Source: Simkania sp.
GTDB lineage: Bacteria > Chlamydiota > Chlamydiia > Chlamydiales > Simkaniaceae
DNA: 60,020 nt
Direction of reading: 5' to 3'
NCBI GenBank assembly: GCA_027942475.1
Contig: JAQFVP010000004.1
Span: 1 to 60,020 of the forward strand
In this document: positions 25,878-35,508 of the stretch, piece by piece
Position numbering within the stretch: position 1 is the stretch's first letter
Layout: the number at the start of each line of letters is the position of its first letter
Position numbers and translations under genes: made by a program
Notes under the pieces: model-generated
Told to the model about the DNA's origin: nothing
The model's input: only the letters and a program-made list of their open reading frames with translations
Database searches by the model: none

Positions 25878-26828
25878 TTAAGAACTACTCGATATGGCTT
25901 TTGCAAGCGCTTCGAGATCTTCTACTTTTTCTACGCTGAGCGTAGGGCATTTTACACCTATTTTTCGATTCATATGGCCTAAAGATCTTCCACAACCAAT
26001 CTCGACAAAAAGCTCTATTTGCTCCTCAGAAATTCGTCGAATGCTTTTTTCCCAGAGGACGGGAGAAACAATTTGATCAATTAAAGATTGTCTGAGGAGG
26101 GGGGTATCGTCAACATAATCCCCAGATACGTTTAAAACGACGCCAATATCACTGCTTTGAATGGGCACTAAAACAATCTCTTTTGCGAGATCTTTTCGGG
26201 CTTCCTCCATGAGACCACTATGAAATGCTCCAGAAACTTCTAGGGGTAGAACCCGTGCGACGCCCTCCCTTTTTAATTCTTTTTTAGCCAGCTCAATCCC
26301 TTTGTGTGTTCCGGAAATGACAATTTGACCCGGACAATTCAGGTTAGATACCCACAAAGGGTGTTTTTTGCAAACAATTTCTACTATTTTTTCCACCAAA
26401 TCAATCGAAGCATTGAGACAAACGGCCATGGTTCCCGGAAATCGGGCACTGGCTCGATGCATACACATTCCGCGCATCTCTACAAGACGCACGCCATCTT
26501 TAAACAAAAGACGCTTTGCACCCGTTAGGGCGGAATATTCACCCAAACTGAGCCCTGCACACACAGAGGGCTGCAAACCGAAAAACTGCTCTTGAATCAC
26601 CTTAAGAGCCGCCATGCTCACCACGTAAATTGCAATTTGGCTATTTTTTGTCAGCGTCAGATCCGCCATGGGACCTTCAAAAATCAATCGGGAAAGGGGG
26701 CGTTTTAATTCATCTTCGGCTTCTTGAAAAACTTGTCGCGCTGTGGGGAAGCGCTCGTAAAATTGTCTGCCCATCCCAACATACTGCGCTCCTTGGCCCG
26801 GAAATAGAAAAGCTAATTTTTTACCCAT
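25878..26828 (-). CDS. fabD: Malonyl-CoA:ACP transacylase
   Basis: It moves malonyl from CoA to ACP. It has the start LAFLFPGQGAQYVGMG, the nucleophile Ser in GLSLGEYSAL, the Arg region RGMCMHRAS, and the catalytic His in SGAFHSGLM. A GTG at 26846 could extend the frame, but the ATG at 26828 has GGAGTG at good distance and sits 1 base after the fabH stop. It gives 316 residues. Translation is probably coupled to fabH. Confidence 0.95.
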   Translation of the reverse strand: MGKKLAFLFPGQGAQYVGMGRQFYERFPTARQVFQEAEDELKRPLSRLIFEGPMADLTLTKNSQIAIYVVSMAALKVIQEQFFGLQPSVCAGLSLGEYSALTGAKRLLFKDGVRLVEMRGMCMHRASARFPGTMAVCLNASIDLVEKIVEIVCKKHPLWVSNLNCPGQIVISGTHKGIELAKKELKREGVARVLPLEVSGAFHSGLMEEARKDLAKEIVLVPIQSSDIGVVLNVSGDYVDDTPLLRQSLIDQIVSPVLWEKSIRRISEEQIELFVEIGCGRSLGHMNRKIGVKCPTLSVEKVEDLEALAKAISSSS

Positions 26829-26829
26829 A

Positions 26830-27828
26830 CTAACACTCCATATCACAAGTAATGACTGCCGCCCCCCAAGTCAGTCCAGCCCCAAAAGCAAAGAGCACGA
26901 TGTGCTCACCCACTTTGATCTCTTCTTGTCCGACGAGCTCATCGAGGGCAATTCCCACAGAAGACGCAGAGGTATTTCCATATTTTTCGATCGTTAAAAA
27001 AACCCGATTTCTGGGCACTGCAAATCTTTTAGCTAACGCTTCAATAATGCGAATATTGGCTTGATGGGGAACGAGCCAACTGATCTGTTGCTTTTCAAGT
27101 CCGACCCTTTCAAGACAGACTTTTAAAGCATTTTCCATACGGCGCACGGCATGTTTAAATACCTCTTTACCCTCCATTTGAAGATAGTGGAGCCCTTGCT
27201 TTACAGTTTCCCTAGTAGGGGGGCGCTTCGATCCTCCAGCGGGCAAAATAAGCAGATCTGATTGCTTTCCATCAGCACCCAAAGTTACATGTTCCAATGT
27301 AAAACCGCGCTTTGCATTTTGCACAACACAAGCGCAAGCACCATCTCCAAAAAGAATACAAGTGGCCCTATCCGTATAATCGACGATAGAAGAGAGCTTC
27401 TCTGCAGCCACGACCAAAATGTTTTGATAAATACCCGCTTCAATATAAGCCTTTGCGATAGAAAGCGCATACAAGAAGCCGGTGCAAGCAGCCTGCACAT
27501 CAAATGCAGCGGCTCGGGTGGCCCCCAAGCGGCTTTGGATAAGACAAGCCGTACTGGGAAACACGTGGTCGGGGGTCAAAGTAGCACACAAGATCAAATC
27601 TAGTTGTTTCGGGTCCATCTCAGACTTTTCTAGCGCCTTCAAAGCTGCTTCATATCCCATATCAGATGTAAATTCTTCCTTGCCTGCAATGCGACGCTCT
27701 TTCATTCCCGTGCGCGCTGTGATCCACTCGTCTGATGTGTCTACCATCTTCTCAAGATCTAGATTTGAAAGGACCTTCTTTGGCAAATAAGAGCCGAGTC
27801 CGACAATTTTAGCTTTGCAAACCACCAA
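26830..27828 (-). CDS. fabH: 3-oxoacyl-[acyl-carrier-protein] synthase III
   Basis: It condenses acetyl-CoA with malonyl-ACP to begin fatty acid synthesis. The Cys-His-Asn triad is visible as AACTGFLYAL, WLVPHQANIRI and GNTSASSVG. It has 332 residues. The start is a TTG at 27828 followed directly by GTG, and either could be used: AGGAG lies 9 bases before the TTG. It is the first gene of the fabH-fabD-fabG unit and divergent from recR, with about 270 AT-rich bases in which the promoters must lie. Confidence 0.95.
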   Translation of the reverse strand: MVVCKAKIVGLGSYLPKKVLSNLDLEKMVDTSDEWITARTGMKERRIAGKEEFTSDMGYEAALKALEKSEMDPKQLDLILCATLTPDHVFPSTACLIQSRLGATRAAAFDVQAACTGFLYALSIAKAYIEAGIYQNILVVAAEKLSSIVDYTDRATCILFGDGACACVVQNAKRGFTLEHVTLGADGKQSDLLILPAGGSKRPPTRETVKQGLHYLQMEGKEVFKHAVRRMENALKVCLERVGLEKQQISWLVPHQANIRIIEALAKRFAVPRNRVFLTIEKYGNTSASSVGIALDELVGQEEIKVGEHIVLFAFGAGLTWGAAVITCDMEC

Positions 27829-28099
27829 TGCTTGCTTCTCCTTTTAAAGTTGAAGTGCGGATGTAACAAATTATTGTATTAATTGTAGCTAGAAAATGAT
27901 TAAAAATGAAGATTTTTCCCTTCCCCCTTTCCCAAGTTCAAATGCAATCCTTATCAGAGCACGCCCCGCAAAACTGTAAGTAAAAATTTATATTGAAAAG
28001 GGAATGTTCCCCGCCTCGGGCCGTCCCCTCTGCCTGCTTTGGATACAAAGGAGAAAAAAGATAGATCAAAACCATTTGCTTTGGCTAAAATCAACTATT

Positions 28100-28702
28100 A
28101 TGCCCGACTATCCAAAGCAGTTGCTCTTTTTGATCAATCAGCTCCAGACATTGCCCGGCATTGGAAAAAAGACGGCTGAACGCTTTGCTTTTCGTCTGCT
28201 CGAGTGGGACCAAAGCGCCCTCAACGCTTTTGCCAATACGTTGAGCACTTTGCAAACAGAGGTTCCCCTCTGCTCGAAGTGCGGATGCTTAAAAGAACGC
28301 ACCTCTTGCCCCTTTTGTGAAAATAGCAGACGAGACCCCGCTCTTCTGTGCATCATCGCCTCTCCTAGAGATGCGTACGCCATCGAAGAAACAGGGAGTT
28401 TTTTCGGTCTCTATCACGTGCTTGGCACGTTACTTTCCCCTTTGGATGGACAAACTCCCAACAAGCTAAACATATCCCAACTTATAGAAAGGATCCAATC
28501 TCTTAATGTGCCCGAGGTCATCTTAGCTCTAGACTCCACGATGGAAGGGGATGCAACAGCTCTTTTTTTAAGAGAAAAGCTCCAATGCGTTCCAGTCAAA
28601 ATATCTAGGCTCGCTCTTGGACTTCCCATTGGAAGTTCCCTTGATTTCATCGATGGGGGAACCCTTGCTCAAGCTCTGTCGGGAAGACAAATCTTGCATT
28701 AA
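28100..28702 (+). CDS. recR: Recombination protein RecR
   Basis: A RecFOR-pathway protein that helps load RecA onto gapped DNA. It has an N-terminal helix-hairpin-helix (LPGIGKKTAERFAF), a four-Cys zinc site (CSKCGCLKERTSCPFC) and a Toprim domain from about residue 78 (LLCIIASPRDAYAIEETG, ILALDSTMEGDAT). The ATG at 28004 would add 32 unrelated residues. The ATG at 28100 gives the standard N-terminus (MPDYPKQLLFLINQLQ) and 200 residues. It sits before bamA as in Chlamydia (CT240-CT241). Confidence 0.95.
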   Translation: MPDYPKQLLFLINQLQTLPGIGKKTAERFAFRLLEWDQSALNAFANTLSTLQTEVPLCSKCGCLKERTSCPFCENSRRDPALLCIIASPRDAYAIEETGSFFGLYHVLGTLLSPLDGQTPNKLNISQLIERIQSLNVPEVILALDSTMEGDATALFLREKLQCVPVKISRLALGLPIGSSLDFIDGGTLAQALSGRQILH

Positions 28703-28807
28703 TTTTAGCTATTTCTCTAGAATCATAGTCTTGCATATTTGTGTGCATGCAATCTTAGAATCTGGTAAAAGCTCTCTCCTTTTTTTAAAGGAAGACATGA
28801 ACAAGCC

Positions 28808-31204
28808 GTGAGCCGAATTAGCATAAAGTGTTTTCTCTCTTTGCTGTTTTCCATTGGATTATTTTCCCAATTGTTCGCCTACGTCCAATCGAGCGAGACG
28901 TACGAAAATAAAAAGGTAGGGGAGATTACCATCTCCATGGAAAACCTACAAAGAGGGGATTCGTTCGACCAGAAACGGGTTTTGTCCGAGCTTGAAACCA
29001 AGGTCGGCGCCCCCTTTTCTCACACACTTTTTGATCGAGATTTGAAAAGCCTATATGAAAAGTACGCCATTGTGGAACCAAATCTCGAGTTAATCAACAA
29101 CAAGGTGAGTATTTCTTTAAAAGTGTGGCAAAAGCCAACCATCCGTTCGATTACATGGAAGGGAAATAAGAAGATACGCACGAGCAAACTGCAGAGCGAG
29201 CTCGACATCAAACCGCACACGCTCTTCAATGCGGAGCAGTTCAATCGATCTCTTAATAAAGTAAAAGAATACTACATCAAAAGGGGCTACTTTGAGTCAC
29301 GTATTGGCTACGAACTCACCCCTCATGAACATGGAAACAAGTTAGACATTGAAATCCATGTCTACGAAGGGCATTCGGGTCATATTAGTAAAATCCAATT
29401 TCACGGTTTTTCAAAAAAGGAACAAAGCGCCATCTTTACTTTTATTGCAACAAAGAAGCACAACTTTTTCACGAGCTGGTTCACAGGGCAAGGCAACTAC
29501 CACGAAGAGGCGATAGAGCAAGATACACTCGTGATCGTCAATTATTTGCAAAATGAAGGCTACGCCGATGCAAGGGTAAATATCCAGACAAAAGAGGACG
29601 TTGAAGGTCGTTTAGAAGTTCATATTTACGCAGTAAAAGGGGAAAAATACACCTTCGGAGAGTTTCACTTGGAGGGCAACACTCTCTTTGACAAAAAGCA
29701 GATTGAGCAGGTCATGACAGTGCGAGATGGAGATTCCTTTTCTCCAGAGCAGCTGCGGACCACTGTGCAAAATATCAAATCTTTGTATGGAAAAAAGGGG
29801 TATATTGAAGCGAGCGTAAATTACACGCTGCACCTCCGTGAAAGTGCTGCGGTTTATGATGTAGATCTCAAGATACAAGAAGGTCAGCAGTTTCGCATTG
29901 GGCTCATCCACATCGTGGGAAATTCTTCGACCCATAAAAATGTGATTTTGCGCCGATCACTGCTCGTTCCCGGGGCGGTTTTTGATGCGCGCCTCTTGAA
30001 GGCGACGCAAACGCGTCTCGAGTCTTTGGGCTATTTTAAGTCGGTAAATGTATACGCCGTAAAAACGGCGGAAGACGAAAAATTGGGTGAAGAGTACCGA
30101 GATGTCGTGATCGAGGTGCAGGAAACGAGAAGTGGCAGTTTTTCGCTATTCGGAACGATCAGCTCAAGCGATGATATCTCTGGTGGTGTGAGTTTTTTAG
30201 AAAACAATTTTAATTGGAGGGGATTAAGTAAGTTTTGGAAAGAGGGGCTTTCGTCGCTGCGTGGCAATGGAGAGTACCTCGATCTCCGTGCCCAAGTGGG
30301 TAAAAAACAACAAAATTATTCACTGACTTGGGTAGACCCTTATCTCAAGGATACTCTTTGGAAATTTGGATTTGATGTAAATTACTCGGTTAACCGCTTA
30401 CAATCTGAAGATTACAGGGTCAACTCTGTCGGCGGCTCCCTCTTTGCTAATTATGCACTGACAAATTTCTGGACCTTTGGTTTGAAATGGCGTGTGCGCA
30501 ATGCGATTACTCATGTCGATAAGAAAATTTACAGCGTAGAAGCTCAGCAAGAAAGGGATAATAGCGGCCTTTTAAGTGGAATCAGTAGCTCGCTAAACTA
30601 TGACACAACAGACAACCCTTTCAAACCGCATAAGGGTGTGCGTATCTACTTAGAATTAGAGCTTGGGGGGGTGATCAGACATAGCGAAAACCCCAGGAAA
30701 TTTCCCTTTGGAAAAATCAGTTTCCTTAACACCTATTACTTCCCAATTTGGAGGAAAGGGACACTTAAACTGCGTGGAGATCTAAAGTTTCTCTACCCAT
30801 TTGGCCGGGGCACCCCCGAAACAATCACGATTAACGAGCGGTTTTTCCTAGGTGGGGATACATCGGTCAGAGGATACAAACCATTTTCTATTGGCCCTAA
30901 GTTTCCAAATGCACAAAATACAGGGGAATCTAGCTCTCCATCTGGGGGTGTTTCCTCCTTTCTTATCTCAGTGGAATACTTACAAAATGTTTTCAAAATG
31001 CTTGACTGCTTTGCTTTTCTCGATGCGGGCGCGATTTCAAAAAAACGGTTTGACGTATCCCATATTCGGGCGAGTTACGGCTTTGGAGCTCGCATCGAAT
31101 TGGGCACTCAAGCACCTTTTACCCTTGGTATGGGATTCCCAATCAATCCGAAAACTCCAGAGGATGTGAAAAACTTCTTTTTTTCAATAGGTGCACAATT
31201 CTAA
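28808..31204 (+). CDS. bamA: Outer-membrane protein assembly factor BamA (Omp85)
   Basis: The central barrel of the outer-membrane protein insertion machine. It has a signal peptide (FLSLLFSIGLFSQLFAYV), then repeated POTRA domains up to about residue 420, recognisable by recurring G-Y-x-x-A/S and F-x-x-G-N segments (IKRGYFESRI, NEGYADARV, LEGNTLF, IVGNSSTHKNV). A 16-strand barrel follows, with the conserved FFLGGDTSVRGYKPFS loop that reaches into the pore, and it ends in Phe (FSIGAQF). It has 798 residues. The start is a GTG at 28808 with AAGGAAG 13 bases upstream; an ATG at 28798 would stop after four codons. It is followed by skp and lpxD. Confidence 0.95.
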   Translation: MSRISIKCFLSLLFSIGLFSQLFAYVQSSETYENKKVGEITISMENLQRGDSFDQKRVLSELETKVGAPFSHTLFDRDLKSLYEKYAIVEPNLELINNKVSISLKVWQKPTIRSITWKGNKKIRTSKLQSELDIKPHTLFNAEQFNRSLNKVKEYYIKRGYFESRIGYELTPHEHGNKLDIEIHVYEGHSGHISKIQFHGFSKKEQSAIFTFIATKKHNFFTSWFTGQGNYHEEAIEQDTLVIVNYLQNEGYADARVNIQTKEDVEGRLEVHIYAVKGEKYTFGEFHLEGNTLFDKKQIEQVMTVRDGDSFSPEQLRTTVQNIKSLYGKKGYIEASVNYTLHLRESAAVYDVDLKIQEGQQFRIGLIHIVGNSSTHKNVILRRSLLVPGAVFDARLLKATQTRLESLGYFKSVNVYAVKTAEDEKLGEEYRDVVIEVQETRSGSFSLFGTISSSDDISGGVSFLENNFNWRGLSKFWKEGLSSLRGNGEYLDLRAQVGKKQQNYSLTWVDPYLKDTLWKFGFDVNYSVNRLQSEDYRVNSVGGSLFANYALTNFWTFGLKWRVRNAITHVDKKIYSVEAQQERDNSGLLSGISSSLNYDTTDNPFKPHKGVRIYLELELGGVIRHSENPRKFPFGKISFLNTYYFPIWRKGTLKLRGDLKFLYPFGRGTPETITINERFFLGGDTSVRGYKPFSIGPKFPNAQNTGESSSPSGGVSSFLISVEYLQNVFKMLDCFAFLDAGAISKKRFDVSHIRASYGFGARIELGTQAPFTLGMGFPINPKTPEDVKNFFFSIGAQF

Positions 31205-31260
31205 GCAATCGGTTACAATGGGAAAATCTAGAGAAAAATCAAAATTTTCGGGAGTTGATT

Positions 31261-31833
31261 ATGAAAAAACAGATCTATTTTTTAGCGGTCTTGGCTTCTA
31301 CATTGTTTTGCTTGCCTTCATTGCACGCGGAAACCCCATCGGCTGGTTTTGTTAATTTTGACACTTGTATTTTAGAGTCGAAACACGGTCAACACAGAAC
31401 CTCCGCTTTCCATGATGCTGAAAACAAAGCAAAAGCGGTCATTGCAGATTTGGAAAAGCAAATCCAAACACTTTCAGATAAATTGGAAGATTCTGAGTAC
31501 CTCGATGGTCTGTCTCCAGAGGCTGAAGAAGAACTGCGTTCTCAACTTCGGATGCAAAGTGAAAATCTCATGCGCTCTCAACAGCAATATTACCAAGGTA
31601 TGAATCAAGCGAGAATGCAGCTCATTGACTCTTTGAGATCGTGTGTCCAACAAGCTTGCGAATCAGTTGCAAAAAAGCATAAGCTTTCTATGATCATTCA
31701 AAAAGATTCTTGCTTTTATTACGAACCCACTCAAGATATTACAGCTGAAGTAGTCTCTGAAATGGACAAAAACTTTGAAAAAGAGAATGAGGGTCAGCAA
31801 GCTGCTACTTCCGATCAACAGCCTGCCAATTAA
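31261..31833 (+). CDS. skp: Periplasmic chaperone Skp/OmpH
   Basis: A periplasmic holdase for unfolded outer-membrane proteins. It has a signal peptide (IYFLAVLASTLFCLPSLHA), the short Skp start (SAGFVNFDTCILESKHG), then a long coiled coil (residues about 45-140), a return strand (LSMIIQKDSCFYYEP) and a Gln-rich tail. The ATG at 31261 is preferred to the TTG at 31255; GGGAG lies 7 bases upstream. It has 190 residues. It is located between bamA and lpxD, the arrangement known from many Gram-negatives and from Chlamydia (CT242). Confidence 0.93.
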   Translation: MKKQIYFLAVLASTLFCLPSLHAETPSAGFVNFDTCILESKHGQHRTSAFHDAENKAKAVIADLEKQIQTLSDKLEDSEYLDGLSPEAEEELRSQLRMQSENLMRSQQQYYQGMNQARMQLIDSLRSCVQQACESVAKKHKLSMIIQKDSCFYYEPTQDITAEVVSEMDKNFEKENEGQQAATSDQQPAN

Positions 31834-31853
31834 TTTGAAGAGGCTAAGGGTCG

Positions 31854-32924
31854 ATGTCTAAGTCGATCTCACTTGAAAAACTCGCTGAGCTCACGAGAAG
31901 TCAGCTTATCGGTAACCCTCGGCATGAGATTGAGAGTGTCGATGATATTCAGTCTGCTCGTGCTCAGGATGCCTCTTTTCTTTCCAACGTCCGCTATAAA
32001 GAGTTTATCAAAACCTCACAAGCTGGTGTCATTTGTATTGACGAGAAAGTCACTCCCATACCGGGAAAAAATTTTCTCGTCAGTTCTGACCCCTCCCTTA
32101 CATTTCAAAAAATCGCTGAAATTCTCCTTCTCAATCAAGTAGATGGGACCGGATTTACAGGGATCCATAGCACGGCTGTAATCCACGAGACTGTAAAAAT
32201 CGGGCAAGGTGTTCAGATTGGTCCCCATGTTGTGATTGATCGAGGATCGATTATTGGAAATGGCACAGCGATTTCTAGCAACACATCGATCGGACCCTAC
32301 GTTGCGATCGGCGAGCATTGCACGCTGCATGCGGGTGTAATTATTCGCGAACATTGCCGTCTTCATAACCATGTGATTCTTCAGCCTGGTGTGGTAGTCG
32401 GTTCCTGCGGCTATGGATATAGGACAGATCCGAAAACGGGTCGCCATGAAAAAATAAAGCAAATGGGGATTGTTATTATTGAAGATCATGTCGAAATTGG
32501 AGCCAATACAACAATTGATCGGGCTAGATTTAAAGATACCCTGATTGGGAAAGGGACAAAAATTGATAACCTCGTTCAAATTGCCCATAATGTGCAACTC
32601 GGTGAAAATAACCTCATCATATCCCAGTCTGGAATCGCCGGATCAGCCAAGCTTGGAAGTAACGTGTTTTTGGGAGGGCAGTCGGGAGTGGTGGGGCACG
32701 TTTTCATCACTGATAATGTTAAAATAGCCTCGCGGGGTGGAGTAAGCAAGTCTATTACTCAGTCGGGAATATATGGGGGCGCCCCTGTATCTCCCATCGG
32801 CAAATACAACAAAAGGCAGGTCCATTTGAAAAACATTTCCACTTTGATCAAAAAAATTGATTCTTTGGAGAAACAAATGCAAACTTTGACAAGCAAAATT
32901 GATAAGCAAAATATTGATTATTAA
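31854..32924 (+). CDS. lpxD: UDP-3-O-acylglucosamine N-acyltransferase
   Basis: The third step of lipid A synthesis: it adds a 3-hydroxyacyl chain from ACP to the amine of UDP-3-O-acylglucosamine. The N-terminal uridine-binding domain spans about residues 1-100. A left-handed beta helix of hexapeptide repeats ([19 protein letters not shown]) follows, with the catalytic His in QIAHNVQLG, and a C-terminal helix. It has 356 residues. The ATG at 31854 is 20 bp after skp. It follows bamA-skp as in CT241-CT243. Confidence 0.96.
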   Translation: MSKSISLEKLAELTRSQLIGNPRHEIESVDDIQSARAQDASFLSNVRYKEFIKTSQAGVICIDEKVTPIPGKNFLVSSDPSLTFQKIAEILLLNQVDGTGFTGIHSTAVIHETVKIGQGVQIGPHVVIDRGSIIGNGTAISSNTSIGPYVAIGEHCTLHAGVIIREHCRLHNHVILQPGVVVGSCGYGYRTDPKTGRHEKIKQMGIVIIEDHVEIGANTTIDRARFKDTLIGKGTKIDNLVQIAHNVQLGENNLIISQSGIAGSAKLGSNVFLGGQSGVVGHVFITDNVKIASRGGVSKSITQSGIYGGAPVSPIGKYNKRQVHLKNISTLIKKIDSLEKQMQTLTSKIDKQNIDY

Positions 32925-33020
32925 TACCTTTGCATTTTTTATCCCATTCTTACGGCGCAAAAGCAAATACCAATAAAAAACCCCTTTTCAAATGATCTAA
33001 GAGTTGCTAAGATTCACGTT

Positions 33021-33638
33021 GTGAATATTTTCTCTATTGCTCTTTCCCTTTTTTTGTTGATGGATCCGATTGGAAACATCCCCTTTTATATCACGGTTCT
33101 CAAGGGTATTGACCACAAGAGGCAAGTTAGGATCATTGCCCGGGAACTTGTGGTCGCTCTTTTTGTGATCATCCTTTTTAGCTTTCTCGGTAATCATATC
33201 TTACGTCTTCTACGAATCTCAGAGCAAACGACTATGATATCGGGTGGAATCATTCTGTTCATTATGGCAATTCGGATGATTTTCCCTCCGGACAAAGAAA
33301 ATAAAAACATTTTGCCTGAATATAGGGAGCCCTTCATTGTCCCCCTTGCCATCCCTTTGGTTGCTGGCCCCGCCGTTTTAGCGGGAGTGATGATCTATGC
33401 AACTAGCCAAAATCAATGGATTATGGTCGGTGCAATTATTACAGCCTGGGTCTTTACTTTCCTCATTCTCATCACTGCGCCTGCTATCGAAAAGATACTC
33501 GGTGTGCGAGGGGTCATTGCCTGCGAAAGGCTGATGGGTTTGATTTTGACTCTTTTAGCAGTGCAAATGTTTATCGAGGGCGTGACCCATCTTTCCACTT
33601 TACCCCAGCTGCAGAGTCACTTTTTCTCCGCTTTATGA
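33021..33638 (+). CDS. MarC/YhgN-family membrane protein
   Basis: A six-helix inner-membrane protein of the MarC family, whose transport substrate is not established. It has the signature start (LFLLMDPIGNIPFYI), the mid segment GGIILFIMAIRMIFPP, and PLAIPLVAGPAVLAGVM before the last helices. It has 205 residues. The start is a GTG at 33021. The stop overlaps the truA ATG by 4 bp. Chlamydia has the same family (CT852) next to map (CT851), as here with truA between. Confidence 0.85.
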   Translation: MNIFSIALSLFLLMDPIGNIPFYITVLKGIDHKRQVRIIARELVVALFVIILFSFLGNHILRLLRISEQTTMISGGIILFIMAIRMIFPPDKENKNILPEYREPFIVPLAIPLVAGPAVLAGVMIYATSQNQWIMVGAIITAWVFTFLILITAPAIEKILGVRGVIACERLMGLILTLLAVQMFIEGVTHLSTLPQLQSHFFSAL

Positions 33639-34390
33639 ATTTAAAAATGACCCTTGCCTACGACGGGACTACTTATTTTGGTTGGCAAGACGCCGATGAT
33701 TTGCCCTCAATTGAAGGGTCTTTGCGAAGAGTTTTGGAACAAATTCTTCAACAAAAAATTTTTTTGCAAGCTGCTAGCCGTACAGATGCGGGCGTCCATG
33801 CCGAGGGGCAAGTTGTTCGTTTTTTCCTCGAGAAAAAACGGGATCTCAAAAAGCTGCACAAAAGCTTGAACCAACTCCTCCCAGCAAATATTCGGGTCGT
33901 TGATCTCCAGGTCGCTCTGGATGATTTTCATCCTACATTAGATGCAAAAAGCAAAGAGTATCACTACTTTGTATCTCATACAAAGATTCAATCCCCTTTT
34001 CAGCGCCTTTTTTCATGGCACTACCCTTTGCCGCTCGATCTGAAAAAAATGCGCGCCGCCATTTCTTTTTTTGTAGGCAAGCATGACTTTCGAGCGTTTA
34101 CCAATGCCGGACACCAAAAACCAAAGAATACTGTATGTATTCTTGACCGTTTTGACATGATCTTGAGCGAAAGGACGTCAGGGCCTTTGAAATTTGAACT
34201 TGTGGGCAACAGATTTTTATACAAAATGGTGCGTAATTTAGTGGGGGCACTGATTGGCATTGGAGATGGAACCCTCTCCCTCGACGCTCTGCAGAGGCTT
34301 ATCAAGGGAAAAATAGAGGAAAAAAAACGCAACTTTTCTGGGGTCACAGCGCCCGCACACGGATTAATATTAAAAAGAGTATTCTACTAG
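33635..34390 (+). CDS. truA: tRNA pseudouridine(38-40) synthase
   Basis: It converts uridines 38-40 of the tRNA anticodon arm to pseudouridine. The catalytic Asp is in ASRTDAGVHAEGQV. Other landmarks are LAYDGTTYFGWQ, the PTLDAKSKEYHYFV strand, FVGKHDFRAFTN, and RNLVGALIGIGDG near the end. The frame runs open back to 33416 inside marC, but the ATG at 33635 overlaps the marC stop (ATGA) and gives 251 residues with the normal N-terminus. Confidence 0.94.
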   Translation: MNLKMTLAYDGTTYFGWQDADDLPSIEGSLRRVLEQILQQKIFLQAASRTDAGVHAEGQVVRFFLEKKRDLKKLHKSLNQLLPANIRVVDLQVALDDFHPTLDAKSKEYHYFVSHTKIQSPFQRLFSWHYPLPLDLKKMRAAISFFVGKHDFRAFTNAGHQKPKNTVCILDRFDMILSERTSGPLKFELVGNRFLYKMVRNLVGALIGIGDGTLSLDALQRLIKGKIEEKKRNFSGVTAPAHGLILKRVFY

Positions 34391-34605
34391 CTTTCACATA
34401 GCAGAAGTGCTTAAAGAGTTATTTACTCTGTTTGCGCTTTCTTACACCGTCAAAAAAAATGTATGAGTCCCAAAATAGTTGCAAAAATGTGAGGCCCAAT
34501 GATAGATTTTGTGGTTGTGCTCCTCTCTATCTACTGAAAAAAAATCTGTATCAAGCCCAAGATGAGCGCAACTAGCGATCATCTTTTACATACATGGGAT
34601 AAAAA

Positions 34606-35481
34606 ATGATAGGGAGAAATGATCCCTGCTGGTGCGGAAGCAAAAGGAAGTGGAAAGTATGCCATGCCCCCGTTCGAGCGGATGAAACTTTTGAAGTTCT
34701 TCGAAAGAAATACAGCACAAATCATCAGATTATATTAAAAACCCCCAAGCAAATCGAAGGAATTCGTCGTTCTTGTCACTTAGCGTCAGATATACTCGAG
34801 AAAACCTGTGCGATTGCAAAATCCGGAGTAACCACAAATGAGCTCAACACTTTTGCTGTTGAGCAGCACGCAGTAGTAGGGGCGATTCCCGCCCCACTTG
34901 GATATGGTCATCCCCCTTACCCGAAAGCAATTTGCACCTCATTAAATGAAGTCATCTGTCACGGCATCCCCGATGATCGCCCTCTTACAGAGGGGGATAT
35001 TCTAAATATCGACATTACTTGTATCCTCAATGGATTTTACGGTGATACGAGTGCTATGGTATGTATTGGCGAAATTTCTGAAGATAAAAGGCGTGTGGTT
35101 GATGTGTCTTACGCATGTTTGATGCGCTCTATTGAGATCTTAAAACCGGGTGTCCCCATTTCTGAAATTGGGCGGGTCATTGAAAAATATGCTTTAGAAA
35201 ATAAGTGCTCTGTCGTTCATCAATTCGTAGGGCACGGAGTTGGCTTAGATTTTCATGAATCACCACAAATTCCACATCATCGTAACAATATAGATATTCA
35301 AATGACTCCGGGCATGACTTTTACAATCGAACCCATGATTAATGCCGGTAGTGATCAAGCGGTGATCGATTCTCGAGACCAGTGGACCGCTCGGACCATA
35401 GACGGAAAGCCAAGTGCTCAGTGGGAACACACAGTTTTAATCACAGACGAGGGATGTGAAATACTCACTTTGCCGAGTTAA
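34606..35481 (+). CDS. map: Methionine aminopeptidase with N-terminal SEC-C zinc motif
   Basis: It removes N-terminal Met from new proteins. Residues 1-22 form a SEC-C-type Zn motif (RNDPCWCGSKRKWKVCH) before the peptidase domain, as in chlamydial Map and some actinobacterial MAPs. Metal ligands are recognisable in DILNIDITCILNGFYGDTS (two Asp), GHGVGLDFHESPQIPH (His), FTIEPMINAG (Glu) and AQWEHTVLIT (Glu). It has 291 residues. The 215 bases upstream are AT-rich without another gene. Confidence 0.95.
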   Translation: MIGRNDPCWCGSKRKWKVCHAPVRADETFEVLRKKYSTNHQIILKTPKQIEGIRRSCHLASDILEKTCAIAKSGVTTNELNTFAVEQHAVVGAIPAPLGYGHPPYPKAICTSLNEVICHGIPDDRPLTEGDILNIDITCILNGFYGDTSAMVCIGEISEDKRRVVDVSYACLMRSIEILKPGVPISEIGRVIEKYALENKCSVVHQFVGHGVGLDFHESPQIPHHRNNIDIQMTPGMTFTIEPMINAGSDQAVIDSRDQWTARTIDGKPSAQWEHTVLITDEGCEILTLPS

Positions 35482-35508
35482 TACTAAGATATAAAGCAGG
35501 GCCATTTT

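Noticed and set aside
28004-28099. 32-residue extension of RecR
   Set aside because: It is unlike any RecR N-terminus; the ATG at 28100 begins the conserved sequence.
33416-33634. N-terminal extension of TruA inside marC
   Set aside because: The added 73 residues are marC read in another frame. The ATG at 33635 gives the normal TruA start and a 4-bp overlap.
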